64,000 nt of DNA from Gryllotalpicola protaetiae (GTDB lineage Bacteria; Actinomycetota; Actinomycetes; Actinomycetales; Microbacteriaceae), in contig NZ_CP032624.1 of the NCBI RefSeq assembly GCF_003627055.1, forward strand, positions 186,001 to 250,000, written 5' to 3'. The notes under the pieces were generated by a model, which made no database searches, was not told where the DNA came from, and saw nothing but the letters and a program-made list of their open reading frames with translations. A program made the position numbers and the translations under genes. This document shows positions 27,592 to 35,952 of the stretch, piece after piece. Position 1 is the first letter of the stretch. Each line of letters starts with the position of its first letter.

Positions 27592-27597
27592 TAAGCT
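27592..27597 (+). promoter_or_regulatory. -10 box TAAGCT for leaderless acyl-CoA ligase mRNA
   Basis: TAAGCT-CGGGTCT-ATG: a 7-nt discriminator and no Shine-Dalgarno before the ATG at 27605. Confidence 0.45.
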
Positions 27598-27604
27598 CGG
27601 GTCT

Positions 27605-29311
27605 ATGACGACGCAGTCAGCTGAACCCGATCAGACGACCGCTGCGAACGGGACCGGTTACGACATCGGCCAGCTTCGCAGCGTCTTCGAGAACCACTTC
27701 ACGTGGGCGACCGCCTTCGAGCGCAACACCCACCGCTACGCGAAGAGGCCCGCGATCAGCGACCCCGAGACGGGGCGCTCGTGGACGTATGCCGAACTCG
27801 GCGTCGTCACCGGGCAGCTGGTCGCGGGCCTGCGCAGCGTCGGCGTCGGGACCGGCGACCTCGTCGCCTACCAGCTGATGAACTCACCGGAGTTCGCGTT
27901 CCTCTACGTCGCCGCGCAGGGACTTCGGGCGGTCAGCTCGCCCATGAACTTCCGCCTCTCCCCCGGTGAGACCGCCTTCATCCTCGACGAGTCGAAGCCG
28001 AAGGTCTTCGTGTACGACCGCGAGCAGGCATCCGTCGTCGCCCAGGCCCTCGAACTGGCCGCGCACCAGCCGGCCGTCGTGGCGGGCGTAGGCACGGGCG
28101 AGCTGCTGCCGGGCGCGATCCCGTTCGAGGACCTGCTGGACGCCTCGGCCGGCACCTTCCGCGCACCCGTCGACGGCAGCGTGTGGGACGAGTCGAGCCG
28201 CCTCTACACGAGCGGAACCACCGGCATGCCGAAGGCCGTGCCGCTCACATCTCTCAATGAGACGCTGTCGGCGCACGACGTGATCATGGCGTTCCCGCTC
28301 TCGTCTACGGACAAGACGATGAACATGTCGCCGTGGTTCCACCGCGGCGGCAACTACTGCGCCGGGCCGAACCCGGTACTGTTCGTGGGCGCGGAATCGG
28401 TCTGCCTGCGCCGCTTCGACGAGGCGGTCGTGCTCGACGCGATCCAGAACTCGCGGCTCACCTACGTCATCGGCGCGCCGACCAACCTCGAGCGCCTCGC
28501 CGACGAGCAGGACCGCTCGCCGCGCGACATCTCGTCGCTGCGCGGCATCGTGACGATGGGCGCGCCGCTCGAGAAGGCGGCGGCGATCCGGTACCAGCAG
28601 ACGCTGCATCCGCGGCTCATGAACGGCTACGGCACCACGGAGGCGTTCTGGAACACCTTCCTGCGGCCCGAGGATCTGCCCGCCTTCGCCGGCAGCGCCG
28701 GGCGCGCGTGCATCGACGACGACGTGGCCGTCGTGCACGTCTATGACGACCGCTTCGCCGCCCCGGACGAGTGGGTCCCCCAGGACGGCAAGACCGTCGG
28801 CGAGGTCATCATGCGCACGGTGAAGGCGGGGTATGCCTACACCGACCCGGCCCGCACGGCCGAGAAGTTCCGCGACGGCTGGATGTACCCGGGCGACCTC
28901 GCCACCTGGGACGAGAACGAGATCGTCACGATCGTCGGCCGCAAGGACGACATGCTGATCTCCGGCGGCGAGAACGTGCACCCCGTGCAGGTCGAGGAGG
29001 CTCTCGCGGAGCATCCGGGCGTCGCCGACTCGATCGTCACCGGCCTCGCCGACGAGCAGTGGGGCGAACTGGTCATCGCCTACGTGCGGGTGAAGCCCGG
29101 CCACCTCGCCGACCCGCAGGCGGCGGCGAACGACCTCGACGCGCACTGCCGCGCGCACCCCGGCCTGGCCGACTTCAAGCGGCCGCGCCGCTACGCGTTC
29201 GTCGACGAGCTGCCGTACACGGCGACCGGCAAGAAGCAGCACTTCATCCTGAAGAAGCGGGCGATCGAGGATGCCGAGAGCGGAGTCTTCCTGACGCCGG
29301 CGCGCCGGTAG
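27605..29311 (+). CDS. Acyl-CoA synthetase / AMP-dependent ligase
   Basis: A 568-residue ANL-superfamily adenylating enzyme that activates a carboxylic acid as acyl-AMP and transfers it to CoA. The P-loop is LYTSGTTGMPKAVPL (about 199-213), the A5 motif is MNGYGTTEAFW, the A7/A8 hinge GWMYPGDLATWDENEIVTIV runs on to GRKDDMLISGGENVHP, and the catalytic lysine lies near the C-terminus in TATGKKQHF. The substrate cannot be read from the sequence; a fatty or aromatic acid is likely. It is transcribed singly and converges on the AI-2E transporter gene. Confidence 0.9.
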   Translation: MTTQSAEPDQTTAANGTGYDIGQLRSVFENHFTWATAFERNTHRYAKRPAISDPETGRSWTYAELGVVTGQLVAGLRSVGVGTGDLVAYQLMNSPEFAFLYVAAQGLRAVSSPMNFRLSPGETAFILDESKPKVFVYDREQASVVAQALELAAHQPAVVAGVGTGELLPGAIPFEDLLDASAGTFRAPVDGSVWDESSRLYTSGTTGMPKAVPLTSLNETLSAHDVIMAFPLSSTDKTMNMSPWFHRGGNYCAGPNPVLFVGAESVCLRRFDEAVVLDAIQNSRLTYVIGAPTNLERLADEQDRSPRDISSLRGIVTMGAPLEKAAAIRYQQTLHPRLMNGYGTTEAFWNTFLRPEDLPAFAGSAGRACIDDDVAVVHVYDDRFAAPDEWVPQDGKTVGEVIMRTVKAGYAYTDPARTAEKFRDGWMYPGDLATWDENEIVTIVGRKDDMLISGGENVHPVQVEEALAEHPGVADSIVTGLADEQWGELVIAYVRVKPGHLADPQAAANDLDAHCRAHPGLADFKRPRRYAFVDELPYTATGKKQHFILKKRAIEDAESGVFLTPARR

Positions 29312-29324
29312 GGCCGGCCGCCGA

Positions 29325-30488
29325 TCAGCCCCGAGCGGGCGGCACCTCTTCGGCCGCTCTGGTGGCGAACGGGCCGCCTGTCTCGGCGTTCCACACGGTG
29401 ACGATGCCCCACGCCGTCGCGGCGAGGGGCACGGCGAGCACCGCGCCGACGATGCCGCCGATGATGGAGCCCGCGGCCAGCGCGAGCAGGATGACGAGCG
29501 GGTGCAGGTTCAGCGAGTGCCCCATGATCTGCGGCTGCAGCAGGTGGCTCTCGAGCTGATTGACGAGCACCACGATCGCGATCACGATGACCGCCGCGAA
29601 GGGGCCGTTCGTGACGAGCGCGACGAGCGCGGCGAGCACTCCGGCCAGAACGGCGCCGACGATCGGGATGAAGGCGGTGATGAAGACGATGACGGCGAGC
29701 GGGAACGCGAGAGGAACGCCGACGATCGCGAGGCCGATGCCGATGCCGACCGCGTCGGCCGCCGCCACCATGGCGGTGCCTCGGACGTAGCCGCCCAACA
29801 CCGAGACCGTCTTCTCGCCGATGCGCAGGGCGCGGTGGTAGGTCTCGCCGTGAAGCGGCCGCAGCAGGAATCCCCAGATCTTCGGACCGTCCTTCATGAA
29901 GAAGAAGAGCGTGACGATCGTCAGGAACAGACCGGTGACGCCCTCGGCCGCCGCGCCGACACCGGCGAGCGCGCCCCTGCCGAACTGGGCCGAGGTCAGG
30001 AATCCGAGGATCGCGTTCTGCGCGTCGTGCAGGTTCTTCTGGCTGATCAGGTTCGCCGGCAGCTGATTGAAGTAGCCCTCGAGCTGGTTGACGCCGTCGG
30101 TGACGTTCTGCACGAGCGAGTCCCACTGCGCCTCGACGGCCCACACGATGAGTGTGGTGAGTCCGCCGATCACGATCAGTATCGAAAACAGCGCGATCCA
30201 CGTCGCCAGCATCGAGGGCAGGCCGTGACGGCGCATCCATGCCAGGAACGGATGGATCGCGCAGGCCAGGATGAGTGCGAGCGTCACCGGGATGAAGACC
30301 AGGCTGACGTGGGTGATCGCGACCACGGCGACCGCGACGACGATCAGCACGGCGATGATCTGGATGCACCTGGTCGCGAAGCGGCCGAACCCGTCGCCCC
30401 AGGCGACGGTGGTCTCCGCTCTGGCGGTGGCGGCGTTACGCGAGAGCGCGCCGCCGCTGGGTACCCGGTTCCTGCTGAACATGGCCAT
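29325..30488 (-). CDS. AI-2E family transporter (PerM-like)
   Basis: A protein of about 387 residues with roughly eight transmembrane helices. After a 35-residue polar N-terminus come paired helices (IIAVLIVVAVAVVAITHVSL), a long periplasmic/coiled segment (about 110-175), then TLFFFMKDGPKIWGFLLRPL, and the C-terminal conserved GHSLNLHPLVILLALAAGSI signature. Family members have been proposed to export the AI-2 signal or act as Na+/H+ antiporters; the role here is unknown. Start is ambiguous among GTG 30494, ATG 30488 and ATG 30482. ATG 30488 is preferred because TACCCT ends 7 nt before it. Confidence 0.88.
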   Translation of the reverse strand: MAMFSRNRVPSGGALSRNAATARAETTVAWGDGFGRFATRCIQIIAVLIVVAVAVVAITHVSLVFIPVTLALILACAIHPFLAWMRRHGLPSMLATWIALFSILIVIGGLTTLIVWAVEAQWDSLVQNVTDGVNQLEGYFNQLPANLISQKNLHDAQNAILGFLTSAQFGRGALAGVGAAAEGVTGLFLTIVTLFFFMKDGPKIWGFLLRPLHGETYHRALRIGEKTVSVLGGYVRGTAMVAAADAVGIGIGLAIVGVPLAFPLAVIVFITAFIPIVGAVLAGVLAALVALVTNGPFAAVIVIAIVVLVNQLESHLLQPQIMGHSLNLHPLVILLALAAGSIIGGIVGAVLAVPLAATAWGIVTVWNAETGGPFATRAAEEVPPARG

Positions 30489-30518
30489 GGCCACGAGGGT
30501 ACCCAGCGACGCGGGTGA

Positions 30519-31286
30519 TCAGGCGGAGGCCGCGTGGCGGTCGGTCGAATTCACGGCCGCGACGACCTGGTCGTAGTCGCCGCGCACCTCGGCGAAGCGC
30601 AGGAAGCCCACCCGCTCGACGAGGATCTCGTGGGTGTCCGGCTGGGCCTCGATGAGCTGCATGACCTCGTCGACGTATGCGTCGAGCGGCATGGCGATCG
30701 GGTTCTCCGACTGGCCGGGCATCAGCTCGGTCGCGACGGCCGGCGGCACCAGCTCGAGCAGCTTGACGCTCGTGTCGGAAAGCTGCAGCCGCAGCGACTC
30801 GGTCAGCATATGGATCGCGGCCTTGGTGGCGTTGTAGCTCGGCGTGACGCGCAGCGGCGTGTGGGCGAGCCCGCTCGAGACCGTCACGAAGGTCGCGTCC
30901 GCCTGCGCCTGCAGGTGCTCGACGAAGGCCGCGAACAGACGGATCGGGCCGAGCAGGTTGGTCGTGACCGTCTGCTCGGCCGAGGCGAGGAAGCCGGCGG
31001 GGCTGTGCCAGTCCTCCGCCCGCATGATGCCGGCCATCGCGATGACGACGTTGAGCGACGGATGCGTCGCGAGCACCTCTCTCGCCGCCGCGGTGATGCT
31101 CGCGGCATCCGCCGTGTCGAGCTGCACGGTGTCGAAGCCGTGCCGCTGCGCGAGCTCGTCGAGCAGCGCCGCGCGACGGCCGCCGATGATGACGGTGTTG
31201 CCCTTCGCCTGGAAACGCAGCGCGAGGGCGAGCCCGATGCCGCTCGTCGCGCCGGGAATGAAGATGGTGTTTCCCGTGATGTTCAT
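30519..31286 (-). CDS. Short-chain dehydrogenase/reductase (DltE-like)
   Basis: A 255-residue classical SDR. The NAD(P) loop is FIPGATSGIGLALALRF (about 9-25), with the NNAG-equivalent IAMAGIM, catalytic serine in VTVSSGLAHTPL and the YNATK motif (Y and K of the active site). The pattern resembles the DltE / uncharacterised oxidoreductase group. It is divergent from an XRE regulator across a 102-nt gap and is probably its main target. The ATG at 31286 is chosen; the open frame further upstream is antisense to the regulator gene. The substrate is unknown. Confidence 0.9.
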   Translation of the reverse strand: MNITGNTIFIPGATSGIGLALALRFQAKGNTVIIGGRRAALLDELAQRHGFDTVQLDTADAASITAAAREVLATHPSLNVVIAMAGIMRAEDWHSPAGFLASAEQTVTTNLLGPIRLFAAFVEHLQAQADATFVTVSSGLAHTPLRVTPSYNATKAAIHMLTESLRLQLSDTSVKLLELVPPAVATELMPGQSENPIAMPLDAYVDEVMQLIEAQPDTHEILVERVGFLRFAEVRGDYDQVVAAVNSTDRHAASA

Positions 31287-31376
31287 AGCAGCAACGATGC
31301 GGGCATCCGCTCGGCGTAAAAAGAGACGCAGTGATCGTGGGATCGGCGGTCCCTGGTTGCGCTCGGGCCGGCGACG

Positions 31377-31382
31377 CATGAT
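31377..31382 (+). promoter_or_regulatory. -10 box CATGAT for the XRE regulator
   Basis: CATGAT-GGATGC-GTG with a 6-nt discriminator places the transcript start at the GTG at 31389. It lies in the divergent SDR/regulator gap, where an operator is expected but was not identified. Confidence 0.35.
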
Positions 31383-31388
31383 GGATGC

Positions 31389-32228
31389 GTGGACCGCACC
31401 GCCCTCGCCGACTTCCTGCGCCGCCGCCGCGGCGAGCTGCAGCCGTCCGACCTGGGACTCGCCGCGGGCGCCCGCCGTCGCGCGCCCGGGCTGCGTCGCG
31501 AGGAGGTCGCGGCGCTCACTGGCATGTCGGTCGACTACTACACGCGGCTCGAGCAGGGCCGCGGCCCGCAGCCGAGCGAGCAGATGCTCGCCGCACTGGC
31601 ACGGGCGCTGCGGCTGAGCGACGACGAGCGCGACTACCTCTTCCGCATGGCCGGCCACGCCGCGCCCGACCGCGTCGGCGGCCTGCCGCACGTCGCGCCC
31701 GCGCTGCTGCGCGTGCTCGACCGGCTCGAGGACACGCCGGCGCTGATCCTGTCGAACATCGGCGAGACGCTGGTGTCGAACCGTCTCGGGACGGCGCTGT
31801 TCGGCGATGCGTCCGCCCGCACGGGGTTCGCGCGCAGCGATGTCTGGCGGTGGTTCGCCGACCCGACCGCGCGTGAGATCTACCCGGCGCCCGATCGCGA
31901 TCGGCAGGCACGCGCTCTGGTCGCGAACCTGCGCGCCGCCTACGGGATCGACGGTGCCCGGTCGCGGGCCGGCGAGCTCGTGCGCGCGCTGCAGGCCGCG
32001 AGCCCGGAGTTCGCCGAGCTGTGGGACCGGCACGAGGTCGCCCGCCGCTTCGAGGACCACAAGGTGCTCGTGCACCCGGAGCTCGGGCCGATCGAGCTCG
32101 ACTGCACGGTGCTGTTCACCGAGGACCAGTCGCAGGCGCTGCTGATCCTGACGGCGCCGCCGCGCACCGAGGGCTGGGAGAAGCTGCAGCTGCTCGCGGT
32201 CCTCGGCACGCAGAGCTTCGCGAGTTAG
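31389..32228 (+). CDS. XRE-family regulator with MmyB-like ligand domain
   Basis: A 279-residue regulator. The N-terminal Cro/CI-type helix-turn-helix carries the group signature APGLRREEVAALTGMSVDYY followed by TRLEQGRGPQPS (about 32-63). A C-terminal MmyB-like PAS domain runs about 105-270, with ALILSNIGETLVSNRLGTALFG and the ending LTAPPRTEGWEKLQLLAVLG. Such proteins usually sit divergent from one SDR-type oxidoreductase gene and control it, as here. The ligand is probably a small lipid or metabolite. The last 4 nt overlap the stop of ohr, tail to tail. Confidence 0.92.
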   Translation: MDRTALADFLRRRRGELQPSDLGLAAGARRRAPGLRREEVAALTGMSVDYYTRLEQGRGPQPSEQMLAALARALRLSDDERDYLFRMAGHAAPDRVGGLPHVAPALLRVLDRLEDTPALILSNIGETLVSNRLGTALFGDASARTGFARSDVWRWFADPTAREIYPAPDRDRQARALVANLRAAYGIDGARSRAGELVRALQAASPEFAELWDRHEVARRFEDHKVLVHPELGPIELDCTVLFTEDQSQALLILTAPPRTEGWEKLQLLAVLGTQSFAS

Positions 32229-32647
32229 TCGTCGGTGACCGTGATGGTCACGTCGATGTTGCCGCGGGTGGCGTTCGAGTAGGGGCAGACCGTGTGCGCG
32301 GCATCCGCCAGCGCCTGCGCCTCGTCGTGCGGCAGATCGGGAATCGTGACCTCGAGCTCGACCGCCAGCTGGAACCCGCCCTCGCCGTTGGGGCCGATGT
32401 GCACGCGGGCTCCGACCGTCTCGTCGGCGAGCTTGATCTTCTGCGCGCGGGCGACGCCGAGCAGGGCCGAGTGGAAGCAGGCCGCGTAGCCCGCGGCGAA
32501 CAGCGCTTCGGGGTTCGCGCCGTTGCCGGAGCCGCCCATCGCCTGCGGGATCGCCATGTCGAGGTCGACGCGGCCGTCGAGGGTGGTGACGTGGCCGTTG
32601 CGGCCCTCGCCGGTCGAGAGCGCCTCGGCGGTGTAGAGGATGTCCAT
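32225..32647 (-). CDS. ohr: Organic hydroperoxide resistance protein
   Basis: A 140-residue Ohr/OsmC-family thiol peroxidase that reduces fatty acyl and other organic hydroperoxides. The two reactive cysteines are C57 (GYAACFHSALL) and C121 (HTVCPYSNATRGN). The N-terminal YTAEALSTGEGRNGHV is diagnostic for Ohr rather than OsmC. The ATG overlaps the stop of the upstream regulator (TAATG), so the two are made in step from the promoter at the OhrR operator. Confidence 0.96.
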   Translation of the reverse strand: MDILYTAEALSTGEGRNGHVTTLDGRVDLDMAIPQAMGGSGNGANPEALFAAGYAACFHSALLGVARAQKIKLADETVGARVHIGPNGEGGFQLAVELEVTIPDLPHDEAQALADAAHTVCPYSNATRGNIDVTITVTDD

Positions 32648-33123
32648 TACTTGCCCTTTCCTTGTGGGTGGTCTTGTGGGTGGTCTTCGCCGCGCATGCG
32701 GGCGCTCAGCGTCTTCGCGAGCGAGAGCAGCTGCAGGTATTCGTCGTGCTCGAGGCCGGTGCGGTCGCCGAAGCACCGCGGGATGTCGTCGAGCCGGCCG
32801 TAGAGCTCACGCCCGGCATCCGTCAGCGAGATCTCGACCACACGCTCGTCGGATGCCGCGCGCCGGCGCTCGACGAGGCCGCGCGACTCCAGGCGCTTGA
32901 GCAGCGGCGAGAGCGTGCCGGAGTCGAGGCCGAGCAGTTCACCCAGCCGGCCGACCGTGAGGTCGTCGTCGCCGTACAGCGCGATCAGCGCCAGATACTG
33001 CGTGTAGCTGAGCTTCCATGGCGCGAGCAGCTCGCGGTAGATCTGCCCGAACTGCCGCTCGACCGAGTAGACGGCGAAGCAGAGCATCGGGTCGAGGGCT
33101 TCTGCAGCGGTCGCATTGGACAT
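32647..33123 (-). CDS. ohrR: OhrR, MarR-family organic peroxide sensor
   Basis: A 158-residue MarR-family repressor. The peroxide-sensing cysteine is C15 in LDPMLCFAVYS, the position conserved in OhrR, and the following YRELLAPWKLSYTQYLAL supplies tyrosines that hydrogen-bond it. The winged helix is at about 55-105 (TVGRLGELLGLDSGTLSPLL, then KRLESRGLVERRR). The start at 33123 (MSNATAAEA) is chosen over an ATG at 33141 because the longer form would run into the operator. It is first gene of ohrR-ohr and represses the operon until the cysteine is oxidised. Confidence 0.95.
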   Translation of the reverse strand: MSNATAAEALDPMLCFAVYSVERQFGQIYRELLAPWKLSYTQYLALIALYGDDDLTVGRLGELLGLDSGTLSPLLKRLESRGLVERRRAASDERVVEISLTDAGRELYGRLDDIPRCFGDRTGLEHDEYLQLLSLAKTLSARMRGEDHPQDHPQGKGK

Positions 33124-33142
33124 GCTTTGATCATTGCACACG

Positions 33143-33164
33143 ATTCAATTGTGTACAACTGAAT
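33143..33164. promoter_or_regulatory. OhrR operator (ATTCAATTGT-GT-ACAACTGAAT)
   Basis: A 22-bp inverted repeat with 9 of 10 positions matching between arms, 20 nt upstream of ohrR. It contains the ACAATT-type half-sites expected for OhrR. An AT-rich island in an otherwise GC-rich region, it probably overlaps the ohrR promoter. Confidence 0.8.
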
Positions 33165-33210
33165 TGTCGATGCGGCGTTGCGCTACGCAATGGCGAAGCG
33201 CTGCGCCCCA

Positions 33211-33216
33211 TAGAGT
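33211..33216 (+). promoter_or_regulatory. -10 box TAGAGT for the FtsX-type ABC operon
   Basis: TAGAGT-GGCCGC-ATG: a 6-nt discriminator that makes the first permease mRNA leaderless. It lies about 47 nt from the OhrR operator on the other side of the divergent gap. Confidence 0.45.
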
Positions 33217-33222
33217 GGCCGC

Positions 33223-35952
33223 ATGATCGCGGCCCGACGCGTGCGTGCGCACAGCGCCCTCTTCGCCGCGCTCGCGTGCGTCTGCGCGCTGCTCGCCGGG
33301 CTCGGGGTCGGGCTCGTGGGCCACCTCGATTCGGCCGCGCTCGACGGTGTGCGCAGCGGTATCGGCGGCCTCAGCGGCGCGCAGGCCGAGCTGCGCTTCG
33401 ACGCGCCCAAAGCCGACGACACTGCGAAGCAGAGCGCACGGGCCGAGGCGATCATCGCGCGTGAGCTGCGCCACGGCAGGTCGTCCGTGCCCGTGACGGT
33501 GACGCGCACGACTCCCGCCGACGACGACGACTTCATCTGGACGGTGCGGGCGGACGCCTCGCGCATCGCCCCAGCCGATCTGCCCGTGCTCGCCCGCGCG
33601 GGCTCCCGCATCCACAGCGCAATGCTCGACGACGACGCGGTCGGCGCGCAGGGCGTCGAGAAGTCCGGCTCGCTCGACAGCCAGGCGAAGGCGCTCGCGG
33701 CGCGGGTGGCGCCGCTCGCAGGCATCCAGCCCGTCCCTCTGCTGCTCGTCGCCGCGATCGGGCTCGTGACCCTCGCCGAGCTCGCGCGCCTGCTCGACGG
33801 AGTGCGGCTGCGCGAAACGGCGCTGCTGCGCTCGCGGGGGGCGTCGGCCGCGCGCGTCGGGCGCACCACGGCCGTCGAGGCGCTCGTCGTCGCAGGGCTC
33901 GGCGCGGTCATCGGCGCCGGCGCCGCCACCGAGCTGCTGCTGGTCTTCGGCGAGCATCCGCTCGGGTGGTCGCTGCTCGGCGCGATCGTGCTGGCCGTCG
34001 TCGCGGCGGCCGTCGCGCTGGTCGCCGGCGTCGCCTACAACTCGGCCCGTCTCGCGTTCCGCCGCGACACCGTCGACGACTCGGGGCGCGTGCGCCGGCT
34101 CGCGGCCCCCGGGCTCGTCGTGCTGCTCGTCGCGGCAGCCGGGCTGTCGCTGTGGCGCTACCTGCAGTTCGGATCACCGCTCTCGCCGACGAGCACGGGA
34201 GCTGCGGTCGACCCGATCGCGGTGCTCGCCCCAGCCCTCTGCCTTGCGGCCGTCGCAGTGCTGTGCCTCGCCGTGTTCCCGCCGGTCGCGCGCGGCCTCG
34301 AGTCGGCGGGGGCGCGCGGCGACGGTGCCCGCCTCGCCCTCGTCGCCGGCCAGCTCGCACGGCGGGCGCGCATGATCGCATCCCCCATCGTGCTGATCGC
34401 GCTCGCGGGCGGCGGCCTGGTGGTCGCGGCGTGCTACACGCCGACCTGGCAGGCGGCAGCCGAGCACACCGCGGCGATGCGCGCGGGCAGCGACCTCGTG
34501 GTGACGGGCACAACGGATTCTTCGGCCATCGGCGCTGCGCACGGGGTCCGCGCCGCGGCGCCGGCCGTCGAATTCACGTGGCAGACCGACTCCGGCGTCG
34601 ACGCGAGCCTCGCGGCGCTCGGGCAGAGCGGGCTCCGCCACGCGGTCTCCCCCGCGGGCGGCGCCGTCGACCGGACCGCTCTCGCCGCCGCGACGCGCAC
34701 GCCGCTCGCCGGCTCGCCGATCCCCGCGGGGGCGACCGAGCTGTACTTCTCGATCACGGCATCCGGCGTCACACCGACCCTCGCCGCCTTCGTCGTCGAC
34801 GCCGACGGCATCGGCACGCGACTGCCGCTCACCGCGCAGGGCACGGAGGTCGCCCAGACGGCGCTTCCCCGTGGCTCCGGACGCCGACTGGTCGCGCTCG
34901 AGGTGAGCGTGCCGGCGGCGTACCCCGCCTTCGTCCCCATCCCCGGCCATCCGGAATCCGGCCACCTCGAACCCGTCGAGGTCGCGTTCCACGTCGGCTC
35001 CGTCGTCGCCGCCGATGCCGACGGCGCGGCGCACCCGCTCGCCCTCGGCGGCGCCTGGAAGCCGGTCGGCAGCGAGTCCGCGGGCGGCTACACCGGCCCG
35101 TACTCACCGGACGGCACGCTGGGCCTCACCGGCATGGGCGGGCAGGCCACCGTGCTGCGCTTCGTGCCGCCGCAGGCGCAGGCGGTGCCCGTGGTGATCT
35201 CACGGGCGTTCGCCACGGCGAGCCATGCGAACGCGGGCACGAAGCTCAGCTTCGACCTGAGCGGCGGCGCGGGCGGCGACCTCGATGCGACCGTCGCGAG
35301 CGTGCGGCCCGAGCTGCCGGGCGCGCGCGGCGAGTACTCGGTCGTGGCCGACTTCGCCGCGCTGCAGACCCAGCGCATCATCGCCGGAACCGACCCGCTG
35401 CCGGCGAGCAGCGTGTGGGTGCGGACGGATGCCCCGCGCGGTGCCGCCGCGGCTGTCGCGCACGCCCTGCCGGGCGCCCGCATCACCGGTCCGGCGATCG
35501 ATCCGGGCAACCGGGTGCTCACCGCCGTCCCGGTCGCGCTGTGGCTCGGAATGACCGGCGGCGCGGCTCTCGCGCTCATCGCCCTCGCGGCGGTGGCCGG
35601 CGAGCTGCTGCGGCTGCGGTCGGAGGAGGTCGGCGTGCTGCGCGCCCTCGGCTTCGCCCCGCGCACGCTCGCGCGCCTGCGGCGGTGGGAGCTCGTCGCC
35701 GCCTGCCTCGCCGCCGCCCTCGGAGCTGCCGCGAGCGGCGCGATCACGAGCGCCCTCGTGGTCCCCGGCCTCGCGCGCGTCGCCATCGAGAACCCGTTCA
35801 CGGGGCTGCGCCAGCCGCTGCACGTCGACCTGGTCGGCCTCGGTGTCGCCGCTCTCGCGATCGCCGTCGTGATCGCAGGAATCGTCACCGTCTACGGGGC
35901 GCGCGTCGCGCAGCAGGCGCGCACCGTGGTCGCGCGGGAGGGAGCCAGATGA
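33223..35952 (+). CDS. FtsX-like ABC transporter permease, 909 aa
   Basis: A very large FtsX/MacB-superfamily permease. The first transmembrane helix is at about 9-31, a first extracytoplasmic domain at about 35-165, a bundle of helices at about 168-300 and 310-375, then a second large extracytoplasmic domain (about 400-760). The final permease block (about 765-905) carries EEVGVLRALGFAPRTLARLR, the coupling-helix signature. A duplicated permease-domain arrangement is usual in actinobacteria and differs from the single domain of MacB or LolC. The substrate (antimicrobial peptide, lipid or envelope lipoprotein) is unknown. It overlaps the next gene by 4 nt (ATGA). Confidence 0.88.
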   Translation: MIAARRVRAHSALFAALACVCALLAGLGVGLVGHLDSAALDGVRSGIGGLSGAQAELRFDAPKADDTAKQSARAEAIIARELRHGRSSVPVTVTRTTPADDDDFIWTVRADASRIAPADLPVLARAGSRIHSAMLDDDAVGAQGVEKSGSLDSQAKALAARVAPLAGIQPVPLLLVAAIGLVTLAELARLLDGVRLRETALLRSRGASAARVGRTTAVEALVVAGLGAVIGAGAATELLLVFGEHPLGWSLLGAIVLAVVAAAVALVAGVAYNSARLAFRRDTVDDSGRVRRLAAPGLVVLLVAAAGLSLWRYLQFGSPLSPTSTGAAVDPIAVLAPALCLAAVAVLCLAVFPPVARGLESAGARGDGARLALVAGQLARRARMIASPIVLIALAGGGLVVAACYTPTWQAAAEHTAAMRAGSDLVVTGTTDSSAIGAAHGVRAAAPAVEFTWQTDSGVDASLAALGQSGLRHAVSPAGGAVDRTALAAATRTPLAGSPIPAGATELYFSITASGVTPTLAAFVVDADGIGTRLPLTAQGTEVAQTALPRGSGRRLVALEVSVPAAYPAFVPIPGHPESGHLEPVEVAFHVGSVVAADADGAAHPLALGGAWKPVGSESAGGYTGPYSPDGTLGLTGMGGQATVLRFVPPQAQAVPVVISRAFATASHANAGTKLSFDLSGGAGGDLDATVASVRPELPGARGEYSVVADFAALQTQRIIAGTDPLPASSVWVRTDAPRGAAAAVAHALPGARITGPAIDPGNRVLTAVPVALWLGMTGGAALALIALAAVAGELLRLRSEEVGVLRALGFAPRTLARLRRWELVAACLAAALGAAASGAITSALVVPGLARVAIENPFTGLRQPLHVDLVGLGVAALAIAVVIAGIVTVYGARVAQQARTVVAREGAR

